Positions 9,263 to 18,127 of a DNA stretch of 64,000 nucleotides are shown here, piece by piece (positions within the stretch are counted from its first letter, which is position 1; each line of letters begins with the position of its first letter). The DNA lies in the NCBI GenBank assembly GCA_963710725.1, contig CAVQBJ010000006.1, positions 44,547-108,546 of the forward strand. The letters run 5' to 3'. The notes below the pieces were generated by a model. The model saw nothing but the letters and a program-made list of their open reading frames with translations. It did no database searches and was not told the DNA's origin. The translations under genes and the position numbers were made by a program. This DNA is from CAVQBJ01 sp963710725. GTDB lineage: Bacteria; Actinomycetota; Thermoleophilia; Solirubrobacterales; Solirubrobacteraceae.

Positions 9263-10945
9263 TCAGGCGCGCGCGCCCGACAGTGACCGCACGCGCCCGT
9301 CACGCAGCTCGAGGACGTCGTCGTAGCGATCGAGGCCGATCTCGCTGTGGGTGATCACGAGTACGCCGCGCGCTCCGGCGCCGGCGACGATGTCGTCGAT
9401 GACCTGCCGCGCGGTCGCGTCGTCCAGGTGCGCTGTCGGCTCGTCGAGCACGAGGAAGCGTGCGTCGGCGAGCAGCGCGCGCGCGAGGGCGATGCGCTGG
9501 CGCTGGCCGCCGGACACGAGCCCGCCGCTCTCGCCGACGAGCGTGTCGAGCCCGTCGGGCAGCTCGCGGACCCAGTCGCCGGCGCCCGCGGCGTCGAGCG
9601 CGTCCCAGACCTCGGCCTCGGTCGCCTCGCGCCGCGCGAGCAGGATGTTCTCGCGCAGCGAGGTGTTGAACAGGTGGGCGTCCTGGGCACCGAGCACGAC
9701 CGCGCGGCGGGTGTCGTCCTGCGTCAGCTCGCGCAGGTCGGCGTCGCCGATGCGCACGTGACCGGCGTCGGGATCTCGGAAGCGCACGAGCAGTTGCGCG
9801 ATCGTCGTCTTGCCGGCACCGCTCGGACCGAGGAGGGCGATGCGACGCCCCGGGCGCAGGCGCAGATCGGCGTGCTCGAGCACCCACGGCTCGTCCGGGC
9901 CATAGCGCATCGAGACGTCTTGGAGCACGAGGTCGCCGTCGCCGGGGAGCGGAAGCGGCGCGAGGGGGTCGCGTACCGACGGCTCGCGATCGCACAGCTC
10001 GTCGAGGCGGGTCGCGGCGTCGGCGCACGCGCGGAGGCGGCGCGCGGCGAGCTGGAGCGGCGCGATCCCCTCGAGCGCGGCGAGCACGAGGAAGGCGAGC
10101 GCGGCGACCAGCACCCCGGCGAGCGCGCCGCGGTGGGCGGCGGCGACCGCGACCGCAAGCACGGCGACAACGCTCAGGCCGCCGGCGAGCGAGCCGAGGG
10201 CGGTGGTGGCGCCGGCGGCGAGCCCGTCGGAGACCGCGATGCGCGCGAGGCGGGCGTCGGCGGCGCGCAGGCGCTCGATGCGCTCGGCGGCTCGCCCGGC
10301 GACGGCGAGCTCCGGTGCTCCGTCGATCGTCTCGACGAGCTCGTCGGTGAGCGCGGCGCGGGCGGGCGCCTGGCGGCGGCCCGAGCTCGCCGCGAGCAGC
10401 GTCGCCGCGAACGGGACGACCGTCGCGGCGAGCAGCAGACAGACGAATACGACCGGGCCGGCGGCCGGGAGGATGAGCCACGCCGTCAGCGTCGCGGCCA
10501 CGATGACCAGGGCGGCGACGACCGGCGGGGCGAGCGCGCGCAGGTACAGGTCCTGCAGCGCGTCGACGTCGCCGACGAAGCGCGACAGCAGATCGCCACT
10601 GCGCGGGCCCCCGAGGTCACCGGGCACGAGCGGCGCGAGCCGCCGGTAGAAGCGGGCGCGCACGCGTCCGAGCAGCCGCAGCGCCGCGTCGTGCGAGGCC
10701 AGGCGCTCGCCGTAGCGCGACAGCGCGCGAAGGATCGCGAAGGCGCGCACGGCGGTGATGGCCACCGCGAGCGCGAGGATCTCCGGGCGCTGAGCGGCTC
10801 GCGAGATGAGATACCCGGCGGTGATGAGCAGGCCGCCGGCGGCGATCACCGCGACGGCGCCGAGCGCGATCGCCAGCGTCAGCCGCCGCCGCTCGGTGCG
10901 ACCCGCGCGAGCGGCGGCGAGGAGGCTCGCCGTGCCGCCGGTCAC
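9263..10945 (-). CDS. cydC: ABC exporter subunit CydC (cytochrome bd assembly)
   Basis: This is a 560-residue fused permease/ATPase half-transporter. Five to six membrane helices occupy about 20-290; the ATPase has Walker A GPSGAGKTT, Q-loop LGAQDAHLFN, signature VSGGQRQRIALARAL and Walker B FLVLDEPTAHLD. CydCD exports thiol reductants (glutathione/cysteine in E. coli) or haem-related reductant needed to mature cytochrome bd. The GTG start (10945) overlaps the cydD stop as GTGA, so the two halves are translationally coupled and presumably heterodimerize. It is the last gene of cydABDC. Confidence 0.92.
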   Translation of the reverse strand: MTGGTASLLAAARAGRTERRRLTLAIALGAVAVIAAGGLLITAGYLISRAAQRPEILALAVAITAVRAFAILRALSRYGERLASHDAALRLLGRVRARFYRRLAPLVPGDLGGPRSGDLLSRFVGDVDALQDLYLRALAPPVVAALVIVAATLTAWLILPAAGPVVFVCLLLAATVVPFAATLLAASSGRRQAPARAALTDELVETIDGAPELAVAGRAAERIERLRAADARLARIAVSDGLAAGATTALGSLAGGLSVVAVLAVAVAAAHRGALAGVLVAALAFLVLAALEGIAPLQLAARRLRACADAATRLDELCDREPSVRDPLAPLPLPGDGDLVLQDVSMRYGPDEPWVLEHADLRLRPGRRIALLGPSGAGKTTIAQLLVRFRDPDAGHVRIGDADLRELTQDDTRRAVVLGAQDAHLFNTSLRENILLARREATEAEVWDALDAAGAGDWVRELPDGLDTLVGESGGLVSGGQRQRIALARALLADARFLVLDEPTAHLDDATARQVIDDIVAGAGARGVLVITHSEIGLDRYDDVLELRDGRVRSLSGARA

Positions 10946-12681
10946 GCGACCGTCTCCAGCCTCGCCGGCGCGTGGCCCTCCGCGGTGCGCGCCCCAGCAA
11001 GCGCGACGACGTGGTCGGCGCGTTCGGTCAGGGCGGCGTCGTGGGTGATGAGCAGCGTCGTGCGGCCCGCGGCGAGCGCGACGATCGTCTCGCCCACCGC
11101 CGCCGCCGTCGCGCGGTCCAGATGGGCGGTCGGCTCGTCGAGCACGACGAGCGGGGCGTCGCGCAGGAAGGCGCGGGCGAGGCCGATGCGTTGCCCCTGG
11201 CCGGCCGAGAGCCCGCGCCCGCCCTCGCCGATCCCGGTCTCGAGGCCGTCGGGGAGCTGGCGCAGCAGGTCGTCCAGGCCGGCGGCCCGCGCCGCGGCAA
11301 GGATGCGGTCGCGGTCGGCGCCGGGGTCGGGGAGCGCGATGTTCTCGGCGATGGTGCCGCTGAACAGGCGCGTGCGCTGCGGGACCCAGGCCACCCGAGC
11401 CCGCCAGGCGTCGAGGTCGACGTCGCGCAGGTCCACGCCGTCGCAGGTCACGCGTCCGCCGGTGGGATCGGCCAGCCGCAGGGCGAGGGCCGCGACCGTG
11501 CTCTTCCCGGCGCCGCTGGGGCCGACGAGCGCGGTCGTGCGGCCCGGAGCGAGCTCGAGATCGAGGGCGGCGAGCACCGGCTCGGCGCGGTCGGGGTAGG
11601 TGAAGTCGATCGCCTCGAAGCACAGGCCCGCCGCGGCCGGGTCAGGTGCGCATGCGTGTGTGCGTGCGGCGTCGACCAGCGCGGGCGGCGCGTCGAGCAC
11701 CGCGAAGATCCGCTCGGCGGCGGCGAGCCCGTCGGCGCTGGCGTGGAACTGCTGGCCGACGCCCCGCAGCGGGCCGTAGAGCTCGGGGGCGAGCAGCAGC
11801 ACGGTGAGGCCGGCCTGCAGGCCGAGGTGGCCCCCGTCGAGCTGCACGCCGATCGTGGCCGCCACGAGCCCCGTGCCGACCATCGCGCAGAGCTCGAGCA
11901 CGAGCGCGGACAGGAAGGCCACGCGCAGGGTCCCCATCGTCTCGGCCCGGTAGCGCTCCGAGACGCGCTCGATCGTCTCCGCCTGAGCGGTCTCGCGGCG
12001 GTACGCGCGCAGGGTCACGAGCCCGCGCACGACATCGAGAAAGTGGCCGCTCAGCAGGGACAGCGCGCGCCAGCGGGCGCGGGCGCGAGCCTTCGCTCCG
12101 GTGCCGACGAGGATCATGAAGACGATGAGGATCGGGATCGTGACGGCGAGCACGATCGCGGCGGCGAGGTCGAGCGGCACGATCCAGACGAGGATCGCCA
12201 CGGGAACGACGGTGGCCAGCACGAGCTGGGGCAGGTAGCCGGCGAAGTAGGCCTCGAGCGCGTCGACGCCCTGGACGGCAGCGGCGGCGAGCTCGCCGGT
12301 GCGGTCCTCGGCGCGCCGCACGGGTGATCGCACGAGCAGCTGCCTGGCCAGACGACCACGCAGCTCGGACATCACGCGCGTCGCGCCGATGAGCCCGGAC
12401 GTCTCGAAGGCGCCGGTCAGCAGCGCTCGCAGCAGCACCACGACGACGAGCGCGGCGATCGAGCCCTCGAGGCCCGCGAGCGCGGTGTGATGCTCGGCCG
12501 AGCTGGCAATCACGTGCGCGAGCAGCGCCGCCTGCGCGACCACGACGGCCGCCATCCCGACGCCGAGCACCGATGCGAGGCGCAGCTGCGAGCGCGCGGC
12601 GCCGCTCTCGCGCATCACGCGCCGGTCGATGCGCGCGGCGCGCTCGGCGCCCCCGGCGCGCTGCGAGCGCGAGGCGCGCAC
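10942..12681 (-). CDS. cydD: ABC exporter subunit CydD (cytochrome bd assembly)
   Basis: This is the partner half-transporter of CydC. Membrane helices span about 30-320 and the ATPase has Walker A GPSGAGKST, LFSGTIAENIALPDP after the Q-loop, signature LSAGQGQRIGLARAF and Walker B LVVLDEPTAHLD. I place the start at the GTG at 12681, two bases after the cydB stop, giving 579 residues with a positively charged N-terminus before the first helix; an ATG at 12615 is an alternative that still keeps all helices. The signature has LSAGQGQR where LSGGQ is usual, a tolerated variation. Order cydA-cydB-cydD-cydC matches many Actinomycetota. Confidence 0.9.
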   Translation of the reverse strand: MRASRSQRAGGAERAARIDRRVMRESGAARSQLRLASVLGVGMAAVVVAQAALLAHVIASSAEHHTALAGLEGSIAALVVVVLLRALLTGAFETSGLIGATRVMSELRGRLARQLLVRSPVRRAEDRTGELAAAAVQGVDALEAYFAGYLPQLVLATVVPVAILVWIVPLDLAAAIVLAVTIPILIVFMILVGTGAKARARARWRALSLLSGHFLDVVRGLVTLRAYRRETAQAETIERVSERYRAETMGTLRVAFLSALVLELCAMVGTGLVAATIGVQLDGGHLGLQAGLTVLLLAPELYGPLRGVGQQFHASADGLAAAERIFAVLDAPPALVDAARTHACAPDPAAAGLCFEAIDFTYPDRAEPVLAALDLELAPGRTTALVGPSGAGKSTVAALALRLADPTGGRVTCDGVDLRDVDLDAWRARVAWVPQRTRLFSGTIAENIALPDPGADRDRILAAARAAGLDDLLRQLPDGLETGIGEGGRGLSAGQGQRIGLARAFLRDAPLVVLDEPTAHLDRATAAAVGETIVALAAGRTTLLITHDAALTERADHVVALAGARTAEGHAPARLETVA

Positions 12682-12683
12682 GC

Positions 12684-13799
12684 CTACACCGGTGCCGGGG
12701 GTGCGTGTGTTCCGGGGCCGTCGCTCGACGGCGGGCCACCGAGCTTCTGCTCGATCACGGCGATCGGGGTCGGCGTGCCCTCGCCCGCGAAGTCCTCGCG
12801 CCCGAGGCGGTGGCGGAAGACCCAGTACGTCCAGGCGGTGTAGGTGAGCACGAGCGGGACACCGAAGATCGCAACGACGGTCATCACGGTCAGCGTGTAG
12901 TGCGTCGAGGAGGCGGCCACGAGCGTCAGATCGTACGCCGAGCTCGTCGTCGAGGGCAACGCATTGGGGAACAGGTCGATGAACAGGCTGAAAAAGAGCA
13001 GCGCGATCGCGACAGCGCTCAGCGAGAACGCCGCGGCGTCGCGCTCGCGGGCCACCTGCAAGGACGCGCCGGCGGCGCAGGCCACGGCGGCGATCGCCAC
13101 GATCTGCGCGGCCCACTTGACGCCGCCGCTCGACTGGTCCGACGCCGTCCAGATGAGGAAGCCAGCCATCAGCACGGCCCCCACCGGGGCGACCCGGCGC
13201 GCGATGCGGCGGGCGCGCTCGACGAGCTCGCCGCGCGTGCGCAGCGTCAGGAACATCGCGCCGTGCGCCGTGAACAGGGTCAGGGTGACGAGTCCGCCGA
13301 GCAGCGCGTAGGGATGCAGCAGATCGAAGATCGTCGCGGTGACGTTGTGGGCGGGGCCCATCGCGACGCCGTGGATGATGTTCGCCCAGCCGACGCCCCA
13401 GAGCAGCGCCGCCGCGCCCGAGCTGATGATCGTCGCCCACTCCCAGGTGGCGCGCCAGCGCGGGGAGTCGTCCTTCCCCCAGAACTCGAAGGAGACGCCG
13501 CGCACGATGAGCGCGATCAGGATCAGCAGCAGGGCCAGGTAGAAACCGGAGAAGAGGCTTGCGTACCAGCCGGGGAAGGCGGCGAACGTGGCGCCGCCGG
13601 CGGTGAGCAGCCAGACCTCGTTACCGTCCCAGACCGGGCCGATCGTGTGGATCACGGCGCGCTTCTCGGGTTGGTCGTGGCCGACCGCGCGCAGCAGGAT
13701 GCCGACGCCGAAGTCGAAGCCCTCGAGGACGAAGTACCCGATCCACAGGACGCCGATCAGGCCGAACCACAGGGTCTGGAGGAAGCTTGGTTCGTGCAT
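12684..13799 (-). CDS. cydB: Cytochrome bd ubiquinol/menaquinol oxidase subunit II
   Basis: The 371-residue membrane protein begins with the CydB signature (LQTLWFGLIGVLWIGYFVLEGFDFGVG split here as LQTLWFGLIG and YFVLEGFDFG) followed by GPVWDGNEVWLL and AFPGWYASLFSGFYLAL. About eight to nine membrane helices are visible. It forms the heterodimer with CydA that reduces O2 to water with high oxygen affinity. The ATG at 13799 lies one base after the cydA stop. The C-terminal tail is Pro/Gly rich and not conserved. Confidence 0.95.
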   Translation of the reverse strand: MHEPSFLQTLWFGLIGVLWIGYFVLEGFDFGVGILLRAVGHDQPEKRAVIHTIGPVWDGNEVWLLTAGGATFAAFPGWYASLFSGFYLALLLILIALIVRGVSFEFWGKDDSPRWRATWEWATIISSGAAALLWGVGWANIIHGVAMGPAHNVTATIFDLLHPYALLGGLVTLTLFTAHGAMFLTLRTRGELVERARRIARRVAPVGAVLMAGFLIWTASDQSSGGVKWAAQIVAIAAVACAAGASLQVARERDAAAFSLSAVAIALLFFSLFIDLFPNALPSTTSSAYDLTLVAASSTHYTLTVMTVVAIFGVPLVLTYTAWTYWVFRHRLGREDFAGEGTPTPIAVIEQKLGGPPSSDGPGTHAPPAPV

Positions 13800-13800
13800 G

Positions 13801-15255
13801 TCAGTAGGCCATCACGAGGTCGTTCTCGAGCGACCGCGCCTCGCCGGCCGCAGGACCGCCGGCCGGCCCCGGAGGCTCCTCGGGACCATGCTGGACCTCG
13901 CGGGCCATGAGGCGCGCGCCGACCGCGATGAGGATCACGTAGACCACGATGTAGGCGGTCAGCGAGATGACGATCTCGGTCAGCGAGACATTGGGCGAGC
14001 GCGCGTCGCTCGTCTTGAGCAGCCCGTAGACCACCCAGGGCTGGCGGCCCATCTCGGTGAAGATCCAGCCGCTCCAGTTGGCGACGATGGGCAGAAAGAT
14101 GCCGACGATCGCGAGGCGGTTGAACCACCTCGTGCGCTCGAGCGCCTGCTTGCGCATCAGCCACAGACCAGCGAGCGCGATGAACAGCATCAGCATGCCG
14201 GCGCCGATCATCGCCCGGAAGGTCCAGTAGGTCACGCCGAGGATCGGGATGTAGTCACCCGGCCCGTACTTGGCGACCTCCGCGGCCTGCACGTTGAGCA
14301 CGCCGGGCAGCGACCCGTTCCAGTGCAGCGTCGCGATGAGCGACTCCAGGTGGGGAATGCGGATGTCGGGCTGCAGCTTGAGCGGATGCTTCTCCAGCGG
14401 CCCCATCGCGAAGATCGACAGGCCGGCGCCGTTGGTGGTGTGCTCGAGGCCCTCGGCGGCGGCCATCTTCATCGGCTCCTGCTTGGCCATCAGGCGGGCC
14501 TGGCTGTCGCCAAACGCCATTGTGGCGAGGATCGTCACGAGCGCGATCGGCAGGACGAGGCGCAGCGAGCGGGTGAAGAACTCGACGTTGCGCTTGCGCA
14601 GCAGGTTGAAGCCCGAGATGCCGATCACGAGCATGGCGCCGGTGGAGAGCGCGCCGAAGATCGTGTGCGGGAAGGCGAGCAGCACCGTCGAGTTGGTGAG
14701 CACGCTGAAGATGTTCGTGAGCTCCGCACGATGCGTGACGGTGTTGAGCGTGTAGCCGACCGGGTGCTGCATCCACGAGTTGGCGGCCAGGATGAAGTAC
14801 GCCGATAGCACCGTCCCGAACGCCATCAGCCACACGGTGGCGAGGTGCACCTTCGCCGACAGGCGCCCCCAGCCGAAGATCCACAGGCCGAGGAACGTCG
14901 ACTCCAGGAAGAAGGCCAGCAAGCCCTCCATGGCGAGCGGCGCGCCGAAGATGTCGCCGACGTAGCGCGAGTAGAGCGACCAGTTCATCCCGAACTGGAA
15001 CTCCTGCACGATCCCGGTGACGACGCCGATGGCCAGCGAGATGAGCATGAACTTGCCCCAGAAGCGCGTCATGCGCAGGTAGATCTCGTTGCCCGTGCGG
15101 TAGTGCAGCGTCTGGCAGAGCGCCACGAAGCAGGCGAGGCCGATCGACATCGGCACGAAGATGAAGTGGAACAGCGTGGTGACGCCGAACTGCGTGCGGG
15201 CGAAGTCGAGTGTGTTCACGGCGGCAATATTGGTGGCGGGTCGGGAGAGCGCCAT
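13801..15255 (-). CDS. cydA: Cytochrome bd oxidase subunit I
   Basis: CydA carries the haems and quinol site of the bd oxidase. Haem-ligand candidates are His30 in LFHFIFVPMSIG, His197 in FPHTIFGAL and the Met in TEMGRQPWVVYG; GRQPW is the family signature. At 484 residues it resembles the short Q-loop subtype. About nine membrane helices are present. The start is uncertain: ATG at 15255 leaves a 13-residue extension, whereas GTG at 15216 gives VNTLDFARTQFG, closer to typical CydA N-termini. Neither has a strong ribosome-binding site. A palindrome sits immediately upstream and may be a redox operator. It heads the cydABDC operon. Confidence 0.95.
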   Translation of the reverse strand: MALSRPATNIAAVNTLDFARTQFGVTTLFHFIFVPMSIGLACFVALCQTLHYRTGNEIYLRMTRFWGKFMLISLAIGVVTGIVQEFQFGMNWSLYSRYVGDIFGAPLAMEGLLAFFLESTFLGLWIFGWGRLSAKVHLATVWLMAFGTVLSAYFILAANSWMQHPVGYTLNTVTHRAELTNIFSVLTNSTVLLAFPHTIFGALSTGAMLVIGISGFNLLRKRNVEFFTRSLRLVLPIALVTILATMAFGDSQARLMAKQEPMKMAAAEGLEHTTNGAGLSIFAMGPLEKHPLKLQPDIRIPHLESLIATLHWNGSLPGVLNVQAAEVAKYGPGDYIPILGVTYWTFRAMIGAGMLMLFIALAGLWLMRKQALERTRWFNRLAIVGIFLPIVANWSGWIFTEMGRQPWVVYGLLKTSDARSPNVSLTEIVISLTAYIVVYVILIAVGARLMAREVQHGPEEPPGPAGGPAAGEARSLENDLVMAY

Positions 15256-15266
15256 CGCCGGTTCGC

Positions 15267-15284
15267 CGCCGCAAGATTGCGGCG
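15267..15284. promoter_or_regulatory. Palindrome upstream of cydA, candidate operator
   Basis: CGCCGCAA-GA-TTGCGGCG is a perfect 8-bp inverted repeat with a 2-base centre, nested in a longer interrupted repeat (GTTCGCCGC...GCGGCGAAC, 15261-15287). It lies 12 bp from the annotated cydA ATG and 55 bp from the divergent LOG-family start. It could be a repressor site or an RNA hairpin in the 5' leader. It does not match the Rex consensus I know (TTGTGAA-type arms). Confidence 0.4.
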
Positions 15285-15338
15285 AACTACGGGGCGCCCG
15301 AGACGATCGGCCGGGCCGCAGCTCTAGGCTTGCGCGGC

Positions 15339-16097
15339 GTGTCCTCGCCCGGTCTCGACCCGCCTGCGCCTCCGCAGACCTTTGACGAAGAGCTCCTGTT
15401 GTGGCTCGGCGACGAGCCGCCCGGGGTGCGCGCGGCCGACGCCGAGCGCATCCGCGATATCGCCGCCGAGTTCGCTCGCGGGTTCGACGCGCTCGCGCGC
15501 GTGCGCCGCGCCGTGACCGTGTTCGGCTCGGCGCGCACGCCGGCCGATCACCCCGACTACGCGTTCGTGCGCGACGTGGCGGCAGGCCTCGGCCGCGGCG
15601 GCTACGCGATCATCACCGGGGGCGGTCCGGGACTCATGGAGGCGGCCAATCGCGGCGCGCGCGATGCCGGCGCGCTGTCGATCGGCTGCAACATCGAGCT
15701 GCCGCACGAGCAGCGGGCGAACCCGTATCTGGACGTCAGCCTGCGCTTCCGGCACTTCTTCGCGCGCAAGGTGATGTTCGTGCGCTACGCGAGCGCGTTC
15801 GTGATCGCCCCCGGTGGCTTCGGGACGCTCGACGAGCTGTTCGAGGCGCTGACGCTCATCCAGACCGCGACGATCCGCCACTTCCCGGTCGTGCTGCTCG
15901 GCGGTTCCGAGTGGGACGGGCTGCTCGACTGGCTGCGCGCGCGGGCGCTCGCCGATCGGCGGATCGGCGCGGGCGACCTCGACGGCCTGCGCGTCGTCGA
16001 CGATCCGGCGCAGGTCTGCGCGATCGTCGACGAGGCACACGCGCGCCAGCGCGCCCATGGACGGCGCCAGTCCCGGCGCGGGCAGCTCGAGCGGTAG
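15339..16097 (+). CDS. LOG/TIGR00730-family Rossmann-fold protein
   Basis: The GTG at 15339 is chosen because the upstream in-frame sequence overlaps the cydA promoter and is unlike the family. The 252-residue product has TGGGPGLMEAANRGA and the PGGFGTLDELFE signature of the Lonely Guy family, which in characterized members hydrolyses cytokinin or nucleotide 5'-monophosphates at the N-glycosidic bond (phosphoribohydrolase). The Arg and Glu of the motif FARKVMFVRYA and PGGxGTxxE are present, so an active enzyme is likely; the physiological nucleotide is unknown. It is divergent from cydA and followed by an ABC ATPase 10 bp downstream. Confidence 0.85.
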   Translation: MSSPGLDPPAPPQTFDEELLLWLGDEPPGVRAADAERIRDIAAEFARGFDALARVRRAVTVFGSARTPADHPDYAFVRDVAAGLGRGGYAIITGGGPGLMEAANRGARDAGALSIGCNIELPHEQRANPYLDVSLRFRHFFARKVMFVRYASAFVIAPGGFGTLDELFEALTLIQTATIRHFPVVLLGGSEWDGLLDWLRARALADRRIGAGDLDGLRVVDDPAQVCAIVDEAHARQRAHGRRQSRRGQLER

Positions 16098-16107
16098 GTT
16101 GCCGGCC

Positions 16108-17004
16108 GTGGCCGCGATCCGCACCGAGAACCTGACCAAGCGCTATGGCGACACCCTCGCCCTCGACGCGCTGACGCTCCAGATCGAGCCCGGCGAGGTC
16201 TACGGCTACCTCGGGCCCAATGGCGCGGGTAAGACGACGACGATCCGGCTGCTGCTCGGCCTGCACCGCCCCAGCGACGGGCGCGCCGAGCTGTTCGGAC
16301 TCGACGCCTGGCGGGAGCCGGTCACCGCGCACCGCCACGTGGCCTACGTCGCCGGCGAGCCGTTCCTGTGGCCGTCGCTGACCGCCGCCGAGACGTTCGA
16401 GTTCCTCGCGCGCGTGCGCGGCGGCACGGACGTCGCCTATCGCGACGTGCTCACCGAGCGTTTCAAGCTCGACCTGAACAAGAAGATCCGCGCCCTGTCG
16501 AAGGGCAACCGCCAGAAGGTGCAGCTCGTGGCGGCGCTGGCGACCCGGGCGGAGCTGCTCATCCTCGATGAGCCGACGAGCGGACTGGACCCGCTGATGG
16601 AGGTGGCATTCCGCCAGTCGGTGCAGGAGGCCAAGGAGCGCGGCCAGACGATCTTCCTGTCCTCGCACATCCTCAGCGAGGTCGAGGCGCTGTGCGACCG
16701 CGTCGGCATCCTGCGCGACGGGCGGCTCGTCGATCAGGGCACACTCGCCGAGCTGCGCCATCTGAGCGCGACGACCGTCGAGGTGACGTTCGAGGGCCCC
16801 GCGCCCGAGCTGCCGCCGCTCGAGGGCGTGGACGTCGTCCGGGCCGGCCCCAGCGCCCTTCGTTGCGAGGTGAGCGGGAGCATCGGTCCGCTGATCGCCG
16901 CGCTGGGACAGCACCCGGTGGTCGCCTTGACGAGTCGCGAGCCGTCGCTCGAGGAGATCTTCCTGCACCACTACGACGGCGCCGACGGGCGCATCGGCGG
17001 GTAG
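16108..17004 (+). CDS. ABC transporter ATP-binding protein (ABC-2/CcmA type)
   Basis: The 298-residue ATPase starts at GTG 16108, 10 bp after the LOG gene; an ATG at 16057 would overlap that gene. Walker A is GPNGAGKTTTIR (about 41-52), signature LSKGNRQKVQLVAAL and Walker B LLILDEPTSGLDP, with a switch His in SSHILSEVEALCDR. The C-terminal 80 residues form the DUF4162-like extension typical of ABC-2 exporters of drugs, polysaccharides or peptides. No permease is adjacent, since the next gene is a convergent USP gene, so its membrane partner must be elsewhere or absent. Confidence 0.87.
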   Translation: MAAIRTENLTKRYGDTLALDALTLQIEPGEVYGYLGPNGAGKTTTIRLLLGLHRPSDGRAELFGLDAWREPVTAHRHVAYVAGEPFLWPSLTAAETFEFLARVRGGTDVAYRDVLTERFKLDLNKKIRALSKGNRQKVQLVAALATRAELLILDEPTSGLDPLMEVAFRQSVQEAKERGQTIFLSSHILSEVEALCDRVGILRDGRLVDQGTLAELRHLSATTVEVTFEGPAPELPPLEGVDVVRAGPSALRCEVSGSIGPLIAALGQHPVVALTSREPSLEEIFLHHYDGADGRIGG

Positions 17005-17022
17005 CCGCCGGCGCTCGCTCCG

Positions 17023-17907
17023 TCAGACCTCCGCGGCCACCGGGCTCGGCGCGACGAGCTCGGTCTCGGCGCCGCGCGGGGTCACGACGACGGGCACCGT
17101 GGCGGCCGCGAGCACGGCGCTCGAGACGCTTCCGAGCAGCACCTGGCGCTTCGGTCCGTAGCCCCGCGAGCCGGTGACGATGAGGTCGGCCCACCCGTCC
17201 GCCTGGTCGAGCAGGCACTGCGCCGGGTCGCCGTCGAGCACGACGCCCTCGGTCGACACGGTGCTGGCCAGGCGCCGCAGCACCTGATCAAGCTCGGACT
17301 GGACGTCGCCGCGCACGGCCTGCTCGTAGCCGTCGAGCCCGACCGACCAGGAGGGAACCGCGAACGCCGACACGACCCGCACCGTCGCGCTCGACGCGCG
17401 GGCGAGCCCGGCGGCGACGCGCACGGCGGCGCGCGCCTCGTCGCTGTCGGTATAGCCGGCGACGATTCGCCGCAGCGCCTCCGGGTGCTCGTGCGCGTAG
17501 CCGCGCGGCGCGAGCGCGACGGCACCGGGCGCTCCGTGGAGCAGGCTCTGGGCGACCGAGCCGGTCTCGATGCGGCTGGCCTGCGCCCGCTCCGGGGACC
17601 CGACGACGATCGCGCTCGCCTGCTCGCTCTCGGCGAAGGCCTGCAGGCCCTGCGCGACGGAATCGCCGCAGACCACGTGGCGCTCGGCCTCGGGGCCGAT
17701 CGGCGCATCGGCGAGCGCGGCGTGGGCGTCCTTCCACAGCTTCTCGTCGCGCGCCGCGCCCTGCTCGGCTCCGGCGCGAATCCGCGGCGGACGCACGCAG
17801 ACCAGGGCGAGCGGGCGACCGGCCGCGGCGGCGAGCTGACGGCTGAGCGCGAGCGCGTCGGCCGAGCCAACGGAGCCGTCGTAGGCGACGACGATGGGCG
17901 CCGTCAT
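17023..17907 (-). CDS. Universal stress protein, tandem USP domains
   Basis: The 294-residue protein has two USP folds. Each has an ATP-binding signature G-x2-G-x9-G-S: VVGSPERAQ...TGSVAQSLL in the first and VTGSRGYGPKRQVLLGSVSS in the second. The N-terminus MTAPIVVAYDGSVGS is the usual first strand and nucleotide loop. Double-USP proteins in Actinomycetota are commonly induced by hypoxia, starvation or dormancy signals; this one lies between the bd oxidase and ferredoxin-oxidoreductase loci. It ends 18 bp from the convergent ABC ATPase. Confidence 0.9.
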   Translation of the reverse strand: MTAPIVVAYDGSVGSADALALSRQLAAAAGRPLALVCVRPPRIRAGAEQGAARDEKLWKDAHAALADAPIGPEAERHVVCGDSVAQGLQAFAESEQASAIVVGSPERAQASRIETGSVAQSLLHGAPGAVALAPRGYAHEHPEALRRIVAGYTDSDEARAAVRVAAGLARASSATVRVVSAFAVPSWSVGLDGYEQAVRGDVQSELDQVLRRLASTVSTEGVVLDGDPAQCLLDQADGWADLIVTGSRGYGPKRQVLLGSVSSAVLAAATVPVVVTPRGAETELVAPSPVAAEV

Positions 17908-18086
17908 GGTCAGGCCCCCCGCCTCGTTCGTGCTGTGCCCGTCTCGCGCATGCTCGTCCTCATTATCGCCTCGCCGCGGTGCGGGTGATTACGGATTCTG
18001 CGATCGGGCGCCGCCGGATGCGCCCCCCGCCCTCCCGGCGTACCGTGCCCACGACAGCGCTGACGGGCGATCCAAAGGAGCGGAGC

Positions 18087-18125
18087 ATGACGACCACGAC
18101 CGGCCTACCGACAGCATCTCGGTGA
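18087..18125 (+). CDS. Candidate 12-residue leader peptide
   Basis: ATG at 18087 is preceded by AAAGGAG at 18074-18080, a six-base spacing and one of the best Shine-Dalgarno sequences in the window. The frame encodes MTTTTGLPTASR and stops at 18125. Two bases later a second ATG opens a 25-residue ORF that overlaps porG. The peptide is too short to recognise; its value is as a translated leader that loads ribosomes for the operon. Low confidence that the peptide itself is functional. Confidence 0.4.
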   Translation: MTTTTGLPTASR

Positions 18126-18127
18126 AC

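Noticed and set aside
8345..9303. Overlapping minus-strand frames across the repeat region
   Set aside because: They encode Pro/Gly/Arg repeats produced by the tandem DNA repeats and overlap the ackA coding strand.
9347..11599. Long plus-strand open frame across cydC and cydD
   Set aside because: Antisense shadow of two well-supported ABC half-transporters; composition is Arg/Glu/Gly-rich with no domain.
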